Below, one piece after another: positions 8,092-14,181 of a stretch of 35,285 nt of DNA; positions within the stretch are counted from its first letter, which is position 1; each line of letters begins with the position of its first letter. The translations under genes and the position numbers were made by a program. A model generated the notes under the pieces. That model ran no database searches. It saw nothing but the letters and a program-made list of their open reading frames with translations, and was not told where the DNA came from. This DNA is from UBA2256 sp964531105 (GTDB lineage: Bacteria; Spirochaetota; Spirochaetia; Treponematales; Rectinemataceae): positions 1 through 35,285 of the forward strand of contig CAZHFN010000022.1 of assembly GCA_964531105.1 (NCBI GenBank), read 5' to 3'.

Positions 8092-8625
8092 ATGAATACA
8101 AATAGATTGAAGGGATTTCGAGATGGGTGGCCTAAACCCCGACTGCCTGCGATTCTGGGGGTCCTTGGCTTAGGTCTTGCCGCAGGTCTAATAACCGCCC
8201 TCTTCAAAGAGGGCGTTTCCTATTCGCAGGCAGCGGGGGACATTTTTGTTATCGAGGCTTTCCTGAGCTTTGGACTAGCATGGGTAGCCTATCTTAAGAA
8301 GGACGGCATCCGGATTTTTCCAGGTAAAAATTCTTTAAAAAAAAGCCCCCCTGAATCCTGGAGGGACAGGGTTCCCCAGGTGGGCCAGGAGCCACCTACC
8401 CCACCGAGTACTCCAGGTCCACAAGGACCTGACAGCCCCGAATATCTACGCCTGGCTGAGGCAGAAACAAGGCTGCGCATGCGCATATTGGGGATCCAGG
8501 ACGAGCCGGGGAAAGCGAATTCCACCAGCGAACCCGAGGCTAGTGCCTGGAGCTTTGTATTCAGCGCAGGTCTTGTTGGAGCGATTTTCCTTGTGTTGGG
8601 AGTTATTTTTGTTTATCTGCTCTAG
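8092..8625 (+). CDS. Uncharacterised small membrane protein with Pro-rich loop
   Basis: A 177-residue protein I do not recognise. Three hydrophobic helices are visible: about residues 18-37, 50-68 and 153-177, the last ending at the C-terminus. Between helices 2 and 3 lies a roughly 85-residue polar region rich in Pro and Gly (QEPPTPPSTPGPQGPDSP) followed by a short charged helix (EYLRLAEAETRLRMRILGI). The two N-terminal helices form a hairpin. No enzymatic motif is seen. No ribosome site stands at a normal distance from the ATG; the closest GAGGAG is 22 bases away, which fits the leaderless transcript predicted from the promoter. It is divergent from oppA and convergent with the next membrane gene. 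It is probably a real gene, judged by sensible codon use and clean helices, but its function is unknown. Confidence 0.6.
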   Translation: MNTNRLKGFRDGWPKPRLPAILGVLGLGLAAGLITALFKEGVSYSQAAGDIFVIEAFLSFGLAWVAYLKKDGIRIFPGKNSLKKSPPESWRDRVPQVGQEPPTPPSTPGPQGPDSPEYLRLAEAETRLRMRILGIQDEPGKANSTSEPEASAWSFVFSAGLVGAIFLVLGVIFVYLL

Positions 8626-8670
8626 TCGGGATTTATTTATTGGACATTCGCTGCCTTAGCAGGCCAGGCT

Positions 8671-8710
8671 AATTTTTAACGGCGGCGGTTTATTTTTAAC
8701 GGCGGCGGTC
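8671..8710. repeat. 20-bp tandem duplication at the 3' end of the 8696 gene
   Basis: Two adjacent 20-base units (8671-8690 and 8691-8710) differ only at the first and last bases; the shared core is ATTTTTAACGGCGGCGGT. The right copy holds the last codons and the stop (Arg-Arg-Arg-TAA on the minus strand) of the 8696-9205 gene. The left copy lies just beyond that stop. Confidence 0.85.
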
Positions 8711-9205
8711 CATCAAATAGAGAATACAGACCAGGGGATAGCCAATAGCGGCAAAGACAAGTGGCGGCTGGAAACGCAAATTATAATCGTAAATGGGTCC
8801 CTTGAGGATGGTCCTGTCTCCCACTTTGAGCCTATAGGCAAGGGCTAATACAGAAAGCAGCAACCCCAAGCCCAGGACAGTCCAGACCAGTATTCTCGCA
8901 AGGCTGAAAGTCCTTTGCTCGTCCGATGCGACGGCGATGCCGAGGGTGAGAAGGCAGGCAAAGGAAAGGCTTACCACAAGGGTATTGGTGACGAGGGCAG
9001 CCAAAATCAGGGGCTGTACAGACCCCGCGTCCTGGGCTTGGGCGACCTGTCTTTGGGTATCGGTCCAGGTTTCGGCTGTCCGCCATGCTCGGTGCTGCTC
9101 CGATAGGTCGAAGGTGGCCAATACGCCGAAAAAAGCACAGGCGCAGACAGCCAAGAGGAGAGTCTTGGCTCCGTTTTTTTTGGCCACTGAAGGGGTCCCT
9201 TGCAT
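8696..9205 (-). CDS. Uncharacterised small membrane protein, four predicted helices
   Basis: A 169-residue protein I do not recognise. Hydrophobic segments lie at about residues 13-32, 62-93 (long), 103-125 and 148-165. A soluble loop of about 25 residues follows helix 1 (LSEQHRAWRTAETWTDTQRQ), and the protein ends MDRRR. I chose the ATG at 9203-9205; an in-frame start further upstream at 9271 would begin inside the 16-bp hairpin and add a non-conserved-looking Arg-rich stretch. No convincing ribosome site precedes either. It lies downstream of the malic enzyme on the same strand, separated by that hairpin. No function is proposed; the fold suggests an integral inner-membrane protein. Confidence 0.55.
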   Translation of the reverse strand: MQGTPSVAKKNGAKTLLLAVCACAFFGVLATFDLSEQHRAWRTAETWTDTQRQVAQAQDAGSVQPLILAALVTNTLVVSLSFACLLTLGIAVASDEQRTFSLARILVWTVLGLGLLLSVLALAYRLKVGDRTILKGPIYDYNLRFQPPLVFAAIGYPLVCILYLMDRRR

Positions 9206-9223
9206 GGAATAATTGTACGACGA

Positions 9224-9260
9224 AGGGGCCATAAGGCGCAACATGCGCCTTATGGCCCCT
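9224..9260 (-). terminator. Perfect 16-bp hairpin after the malic enzyme gene
   Basis: A perfect 16-bp stem (9224-9239 with 9245-9260) has a 5-base loop (AACAT). It lies 79 bases after the malic enzyme stop and just before the next membrane gene. Neither side has a good T-run: the minus side reads TCGTCGTACAATTATT and the plus side CGTTTG. It is terminator-like by position and stability, but could be an mRNA-stabilising structure. Confidence 0.55.
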
Positions 9261-9338
9261 CGTTTGCCCAATAGAAATTTAAAACCAGGCCTCGGGTTTT
9301 ATGGGGTGCCGCGGCTGGCCTGTCTTTCTGGAATGTAC

Positions 9339-10790
9339 TCAGCGCACTTCGGCGATGGCTTCCTTGAGTAGCTCTTCCAGCATCGCTTTGGGCGGTTCTT
9401 TAATATGGCCGCCGGACATGAGGTCCTTGGCGATTTTTCTGGAAGCGTTGATATCGGCCAGTGCTTTATCGTGTACTTCCTGCCAGGTAGCCTCGATGCG
9501 CGCAACCCCCTCGGCAATAGCCTGCATGGCTACATCGGCGGCTTCCACGGCGAAGACATCGGTTTCTTCCATGTTCGCCACGATATTATCCGGCCCTATG
9601 CCCCTGGCTTTGGCGAAATCGGCCAGAGAGTGGGCGCAGCGGATGGCCATGCCGTCGGTGATCTTGCGGGCCCGTACAGCCAGGGCTCCCTTGAGGATAC
9701 CGGGGAAACAGACGGAGTTATTAACCTGATTGGGGAAATCTCCCCGGCCGGTGGCGACGATGAAGGCGCCCTCTTCCTTGGCCGCGTAGGGCCAGATTTC
9801 TGGAACGGGATTGGCACAGGCGAAGACGATGGATTTGGGGGCCATGGAGCGTATCCACTCGCGCTTGACGGTGTCGGGACCGGGGGTGGAGAGGGCAATG
9901 AGGACATCGGCGCCCTTTATGGCTTCGGCCTCTCCTTCCACGCGTTTGGGATTGGTCTGGGTGCAGAGTTCCCATTTTCTATAGAGTCTGGAGTCGACCT
10001 CAATGTCCTTTCTGCCTGCATGGAGAGAACCCTTGGTGTCGAACATGATCATGTTCTCGCCCTTGCCCCCATCGGCCAGGATAAGCCGAGCGATGGTGGT
10101 GTTGGAGGCGCCGGCGCCCAGGAAGACGATTTTAGCCTCGGAGAGCTTCTTGCCCGCCAGGTGCAGGGCGTTTAAAAGCCCAGCCAGGGTAACGCTGGCA
10201 GTGCCCTGGGCATCGTCGTGCCAGACAGGGATATCGCAGCTTTCCCGCAGCTCGTCCAGCACCTTGTAGCAGTTGGGTTGGCTGATATCTTCGAGATTGA
10301 CGGCTCCCACCGAAGGCTGGAGCATTTTAACGAATTCGATGATCTTGTCCGGATCGTGTTTGCCATCCTTGCCCCTGGAGTCTATACAAAGAGCGATGGA
10401 ATCCACGCCGCCCAAATACTTCATGAGGAAGGCCTTGCCTTCCATGACGCCCAGGCCTCCAGGGGGAGTGCAATCTCCATCGCCCAGAACGCGTGTGGAA
10501 TCGGAGACTACGGCCACCAGGTTCCCTCTGTTGGAGAGGGAAAAGGAGCTGTCGTTGTCATCCCTAATAGTGGTAGATATCTTGGATACACCGGGGGTGT
10601 ACCACACGTTGAACCAGTTGAAGCCATAGACGCCGGCCTTGGGTACGGTCTGCATCTTGCCGCCGTAGAAGGCATGAGCCTTTAGGGACAATTTTTTTAG
10701 AAAGAGAGTCTGCGCTCTGGCTTTCTGATCGGGGCTCAGATCGGCGGGAAAGGCCTTGGAAAGATTCGCGAGGCTAAGTTCCAGTTCCAT
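9339..10790 (-). CDS. NAD(P)-dependent malic enzyme
   Basis: A 483-residue malate dehydrogenase (oxaloacetate-decarboxylating), which converts malate to pyruvate and CO2 with reduction of NAD(P). The catalytic region shows SNRGNLVAVVSDSTRVLGDGD with the following GVMEGKAFLMKYLGGVD, and the metal-binding acidic residues lie in NLEDISQPN and WHDDAQGTA. The C-terminal Rossmann domain shows GAGASNTTIARL. ATGRGDFPNQVNNSVCFPG is the conserved closing motif. Length is larger than the roughly 390-residue bacterial short form but well short of the MaeB fusion with phosphotransacetylase. A Shine-Dalgarno AAGGATGG lies about ten bases before the ATG. It follows the DHODH-like gene with a 55-base gap and may share its transcript. 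Cofactor preference is not deduced. Confidence 0.9.
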   Translation of the reverse strand: MELELSLANLSKAFPADLSPDQKARAQTLFLKKLSLKAHAFYGGKMQTVPKAGVYGFNWFNVWYTPGVSKISTTIRDDNDSSFSLSNRGNLVAVVSDSTRVLGDGDCTPPGGLGVMEGKAFLMKYLGGVDSIALCIDSRGKDGKHDPDKIIEFVKMLQPSVGAVNLEDISQPNCYKVLDELRESCDIPVWHDDAQGTASVTLAGLLNALHLAGKKLSEAKIVFLGAGASNTTIARLILADGGKGENMIMFDTKGSLHAGRKDIEVDSRLYRKWELCTQTNPKRVEGEAEAIKGADVLIALSTPGPDTVKREWIRSMAPKSIVFACANPVPEIWPYAAKEEGAFIVATGRGDFPNQVNNSVCFPGILKGALAVRARKITDGMAIRCAHSLADFAKARGIGPDNIVANMEETDVFAVEAADVAMQAIAEGVARIEATWQEVHDKALADINASRKIAKDLMSGGHIKEPPKAMLEELLKEAIAEVR

Positions 10791-10827
10791 TTTTACACCA
10801 TCCTTTTCTTCATAGAATAGAGGAATT

Positions 10828-10846
10828 ATGCCCTACAGAAGGGCAT
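10828..10846 (-). terminator. Small intercistronic hairpin after the DHODH-like gene
   Basis: A 7-bp perfect stem (ATGCCCT at 10828-10834 with AGGGCAT at 10840-10846) and a 5-base loop begin at the stop codon of the upstream gene. There is no T-run, so it is more likely a transcript-processing or stability element than a strong terminator. Confidence 0.3.
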
Positions 10847-11832
10847 CAGGATATGCCTGTGAGCGCCTTTATGTACTGGAGTCGCATATACTCGTCCAGC
10901 CGGCCGGTGCTCTTGGCCGAAAGCCTGCCCCGCATGGAGTCTATCGAGGAGAAGCCCTGAGCTTCCATGAGTGCCTTGAGATCATCCAGAATCTTGCCTA
11001 CAGTCTTCCAGCCTCCCTTGTAAAGGGCAGTGCAAATCTGCACTGTGCTGGCTCCCGCGAGGATGAATTTGGCCATGGTCTGGGCGTCGTGGATGCCTGT
11101 AGCTCCGGTGAGCTCGATGCCGGCCCGCTGGAAGAGTAAGGCAATCCAGCGCAAGCTGTCGTGGTATTCTTCGCCGCTGCTCATGGGTTGGGCGCGGACG
11201 AGCTTCATTCCGGGTATATCGATGTCCAGTCTGTAGAAGCGGTTGAAAAGCACCAAGGCATTGGCTCCCAGTTTGGAAATGGATTGGGCCAGGTGAGGCA
11301 GGCTTGAATAATGGGAACCCAGCTTTACTTCGATGGGCAGCTTGGTGGAGAGTCGGACTTCCTTGACGGTGGAGAGCACTCTCTCCTCTATGTCCTTGGA
11401 GCTCAGGGATGGAGAATTGGGCAGGTAGGCTATGTTGAGTTCAAGGGCGTCAGCCCCTGCCTGCTCGATTCTGGTTGCGAAGGATGCCCAATTGCCCCTG
11501 CCTACGCAGTTGATGCTGGCGATTAGGGGGGTCTTGCCCACTCTGGCCTTGGAATCCTTCACCAAGGAGAGATAAGCATCGGTGCCTTCTTCCCAGGCGG
11601 TTCGGCTAATAAAGGCCTCGGCTTCGGGATAGGAATCCAGGTCAATTCCCTCGGCTTCTTTGCCCAGTTCGGCCAGGATTTGTTCCTCAAAAAGGGACTT
11701 GAGAACCACAGCCCCCGCTCCCGCATCGGCAGCCTTCCCGGCTCCCTCTGCGCTGGCGGTAAGACCAGAGGATGCGACGATAAGAGGATTCTCGAGTACG
11801 AGTCCCATATAGTAGGTGCGAAGCTCTGTCAT
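10846..11832 (-). CDS. Dihydroorotate dehydrogenase-like flavoprotein
   Basis: A 328-residue TIM-barrel protein of the class 1 dihydroorotate dehydrogenase family. The N-terminus (ENPLIVASSGLTAS), the FMN-region Lys in VVLKSLFEE and IEVKLGSHY, and the C-terminal phosphate-binding region (TGATGIHDAQTMAKFILAGASTVQICTALY) are visible. In true class 1A enzymes the loop after ELN carries the catalytic Cys (NxSCPN). Here it reads ELNIAYLPNSP (residues 131-141), with no Cys or Ser at that point. This matches a widespread subgroup annotated only as DHODH-like, so a role in pyrimidine synthesis is doubtful. A Shine-Dalgarno (AAGGAG) precedes the ATG. It has its own extended -10 promoter and is followed by the malic enzyme gene. 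Fold is secure, reaction unknown. Confidence 0.82.
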   Translation of the reverse strand: MTELRTYYMGLVLENPLIVASSGLTASAEGAGKAADAGAGAVVLKSLFEEQILAELGKEAEGIDLDSYPEAEAFISRTAWEEGTDAYLSLVKDSKARVGKTPLIASINCVGRGNWASFATRIEQAGADALELNIAYLPNSPSLSSKDIEERVLSTVKEVRLSTKLPIEVKLGSHYSSLPHLAQSISKLGANALVLFNRFYRLDIDIPGMKLVRAQPMSSGEEYHDSLRWIALLFQRAGIELTGATGIHDAQTMAKFILAGASTVQICTALYKGGWKTVGKILDDLKALMEAQGFSSIDSMRGRLSAKSTGRLDEYMRLQYIKALTGIS

Positions 11833-11866
11833 GCCTTGTCTCCTTGCATTCTAAGTGCCTGTAGGT

Positions 11867-11875
11867 AGTATAGCA
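11867..11875 (-). promoter_or_regulatory. Extended -10 promoter for the DHODH-like/malic enzyme pair
   Basis: On the minus strand TGCTATACT (11867-11875) is an extended -10 box. No clear -35 lies at 17 bases, as is usual for this promoter type. Transcription would start near 11860, leaving a leader of about 28 bases that contains the AAGGAG ribosome site. Confidence 0.5.
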
Positions 11876-11965
11876 GGCTTCCCCTTTCTCGGGGAGTCGG
11901 AAAAATCTAAAAAAACATTTCGAGTGCTGATCTCATGGAACAACAAAATCCTACCTTGCGGGTTT

Positions 11966-13702
11966 TCAGAGCTCCAGGGATTTGTTGTCTACCAGAGCCT
12001 TCACCCTGGCCACAAAGGTATCCATCCCAATGCCGTTTTCCTGCCGACCGTCCCTCATGCGTAATGAGAGGGTTTTTTCGTCCATCTCTTTCTGGCCTAC
12101 CACGAGCATATAGGGGATCTTCTTGCCCTGGGCATCACGGATTTTAGCGTTCATCCTGGAATCGGAAGTGTCGGCCCTTACCCTCATGCCCACGGCCTTG
12201 AGGTTTGCGCAGAGTTCTTTGGCATAGCCGTCAAACGCCGGCGCCACGGGGATTACCACGGCCTGCTCGGGACAAAGCCAGACAGGGAAGGCGCCGGCGG
12301 TATGCTCGAGATATACACCGAAGAATCGCTCGATGGAGCCCAAGAGGGCGCGATGTACCATGTACGGCCGTTTGCGCTGACCGTCGGCGTCCACGTAGGT
12401 CATGTCGAAGCGTTCGGGTTCGTTGAAGTCAAACTGGATGGTGGTGAGCTGCCATTCCCTGCCTATTGCGTCCTTGATCTTGAGGTCGATCTTGGGTCCA
12501 TAGAATGCCCCGCCCCCCTCGTCCATCTCGTAGGCCAGGCCTTCCTTGTCCACCGCCTTCCGCAACGACTCCAGGGCGGTATCCCACATTTCTTGAGCGC
12601 CCACAGAGCCGTCGCCGGCGGGCTTGGTGGCCAAGTAGGCCTTGATCTCCTTGAAGCCCAGGGTTTTATGCATAAAGAGGGAGAATCGAAGGACCTCGGC
12701 GATCTCGTCCTCGATCTGCTCCGGGGTGCAGATGATATGGGCGTCGTCCTGGGTGAATCCTCGCACCCTGGCCAGGCCATGGAGGGTGCCCGAACGCTCG
12801 TAGCGGTAGACGGTGCCCAGCTCGGCCCAACGCAGGGGCAGGTCCCTGTAGGAGTGGCCGCCATTGTTATAGATCATGATATGGAAGGGGCAGTTCATGG
12901 GTTTGATGTAATAATCGTCTTCATCGATCTTCATGGGGGAATACATGCCCGCCTTGTAGAAGCCCAGGTGCCCCGAGGTTTGCCAGAGCCAGGACTTGCC
13001 GATATGGGGGGTGAAGAGAATTTCGTAGCCGTTTTTATAATGCTCGTCTCTCCACCAGTTCTCCAGGGCTACTCTGAAGCGGCCTCCCATGGGATGCCAA
13101 TACACAAGGCCGGGGCCGGCTTCCTCGTGGGTGGAGAAAAGGTCCAGTTCCTTGCCCAACTTGCGGTGATCCCTCTTTTCGGCCTCTTCCAGCATTTTGA
13201 GGTGGGCTTCCAGTTCGGCCTTGGAAGAGAATGCGTAGGCATAGATGCGGGTAAGCATGGGGCGTTTTTCATCACCCCGCCAGTAGGCGCCCGCGACAGC
13301 CCTGAGCTTGAAACAGTCAGGACGGATCTGCCTGGTGGTATCCAGGTGAGGACCCCGACAGAGGTCTACAAAACCGTCTTGCTCGTAGACCGAAATGCTT
13401 CCCTCTTCCAGCCCTTCGATGAGTTCCAGTTTAAAATCTTGGCCTGCGAAGAGCTTCTTCGCCTCTTCCTTGCTTAATTCTTTTCGCGTAAAGGCATATC
13501 CGCCAGAGATTATTCGCCGCATTTCCTTTTCTATGGCGGGCAGGTCTTCCATGGTTATTGGTTTTGGCAGAAGAAAGTCATAGTAAAATCCATCGTCGAT
13601 GGCGGGACCAATGCCGAACTGGGTGCCGGGGTAGAGGTGCGACACCGCCTCGGCTAGAACATGGGCGGCGGAATGCCGCAGTTTGTTTACATCTATTTCC
13701 AT
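11966..13702 (-). CDS. thrS: Threonyl-tRNA synthetase lacking the TGS domain
   Basis: A 578-residue class II aminoacyl-tRNA synthetase that charges tRNA-Thr. It starts directly at the editing domain: HSAAH (His10, His14) and CRGPH (Cys115, His119) are the four editing-site residues. In the catalytic domain the zinc ligands are visible as Cys271 (MNCPFH), His322 (DDAHIICT) and His450 (MVHRALLG). Motif 2 is RYERSGTLHGLARVRGFTQDD. The C-terminal anticodon-binding domain includes WLCPEQAVVIPV. The N-terminal TGS domain of the usual roughly 640-residue enzyme is absent, as I recall for Borrelia and relatives. A Shine-Dalgarno (AAGGAG) lies 9 bases before the ATG. There is no T-box-like leader. The call is secure. 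Confidence 0.96.
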   Translation of the reverse strand: MEIDVNKLRHSAAHVLAEAVSHLYPGTQFGIGPAIDDGFYYDFLLPKPITMEDLPAIEKEMRRIISGGYAFTRKELSKEEAKKLFAGQDFKLELIEGLEEGSISVYEQDGFVDLCRGPHLDTTRQIRPDCFKLRAVAGAYWRGDEKRPMLTRIYAYAFSSKAELEAHLKMLEEAEKRDHRKLGKELDLFSTHEEAGPGLVYWHPMGGRFRVALENWWRDEHYKNGYEILFTPHIGKSWLWQTSGHLGFYKAGMYSPMKIDEDDYYIKPMNCPFHIMIYNNGGHSYRDLPLRWAELGTVYRYERSGTLHGLARVRGFTQDDAHIICTPEQIEDEIAEVLRFSLFMHKTLGFKEIKAYLATKPAGDGSVGAQEMWDTALESLRKAVDKEGLAYEMDEGGGAFYGPKIDLKIKDAIGREWQLTTIQFDFNEPERFDMTYVDADGQRKRPYMVHRALLGSIERFFGVYLEHTAGAFPVWLCPEQAVVIPVAPAFDGYAKELCANLKAVGMRVRADTSDSRMNAKIRDAQGKKIPYMLVVGQKEMDEKTLSLRMRDGRQENGIGMDTFVARVKALVDNKSLEL

Positions 13703-13810
13703 TTCAACAGCTCCTTTTCCGCTCCCGGACAGGTCAAGACCTGCTGCGCGGGACGGCAGTCAGAACACGACAATGCGTCAGTAGACAGTTCTGTGTCAAT
13801 ATATCAGCAC

Positions 13811-13839
13811 TTTTCGATAGTCTTGTTTATAAGTATATT
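13811..13839 (+). promoter_or_regulatory. Probable promoter of clpS-clpA-aat
   Basis: TATATT (13834-13839, 5 of 6) lies 17 bases after TTTTCG (13811-13816, weak). An overlapping alternative is TTGTTT (13823-13828), 17 bases, TACTTT (13846-13851). Either places the transcription start within about 15 bases of the clpS ATG, so the leader is short and no Shine-Dalgarno is seen. Confidence 0.4.
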
Positions 13840-13860
13840 CGTCGATACTTTAGTAACAGC

Positions 13861-14178
13861 ATGAGTGGATCAGTATCAAGCCAGGGGGAAGTGATTTCCC
13901 AGACCGAAGAGACGGCGGAGCCCAGGGAGCCTGAAGAGTTCAGGGTTCTGCTGTTGAATGACGATTTCACAACCATGGAATTTGTCGTGTCAATTCTCAT
14001 GACAATCTTCCATAAGTCTCTTCAGGAAGCGACCAGGATAATGGTGGATGTCCACCGCAAGGGCAAGGGAATCGTAGGCGAATACAGCTACGACATCGCC
14101 GCGACGAAAATAAATCAGGTGCACGCGCTGGCGCGGCAGATGGGTTTTCCCCTCAAGTGCACTATGGAGAAAGTATAG
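13861..14178 (+). CDS. clpS: ClpS adaptor protein (N-degron recognition)
   Basis: A 105-residue adaptor that binds destabilising N-terminal residues and hands the substrate to ClpA. After a flexible acidic N-terminus (to about residue 25), the ClpS core shows LLNDDFTTMEFVV (Asn33, Asp34 and Asp35 correspond to the alpha-amino-binding pocket) and VHRKGKG (His65 of the same pocket). It continues with YSYDIAATK. I chose the ATG at 13861. The frame stays open to 13558, but that stretch overlaps thrS and lacks ClpS-like sequence. No clear ribosome site precedes the ATG. clpA starts three bases after the stop, so the two are surely co-transcribed. The call is secure. Confidence 0.95.
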   Translation: MSGSVSSQGEVISQTEETAEPREPEEFRVLLLNDDFTTMEFVVSILMTIFHKSLQEATRIMVDVHRKGKGIVGEYSYDIAATKINQVHALARQMGFPLKCTMEKV

Positions 14179-14181
14179 GGT

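Noticed and set aside
12302..13477. A 391-codon open frame opposite thrS
   Set aside because: The thrS frame carries all catalytic residues, whereas the antisense product shows no recognisable motif.
13794..13799. Perfect TTGACA on the minus strand upstream of thrS
   Set aside because: No acceptable -10 box lies at 16-18 bases, so I did not call it a promoter.
13558..13860. Upstream extension of the clpS frame
   Set aside because: It overlaps the thrS start, is rich in Arg/Cys and has no ClpS similarity; the ATG at 13861 gives the normal ClpS length.
13703..13860. Possible T-box or other riboswitch in the thrS leader
   Set aside because: The leader is short and has no T-box sequence or extended conserved stem; spirochaetes are not known to me for T-box control of thrS.
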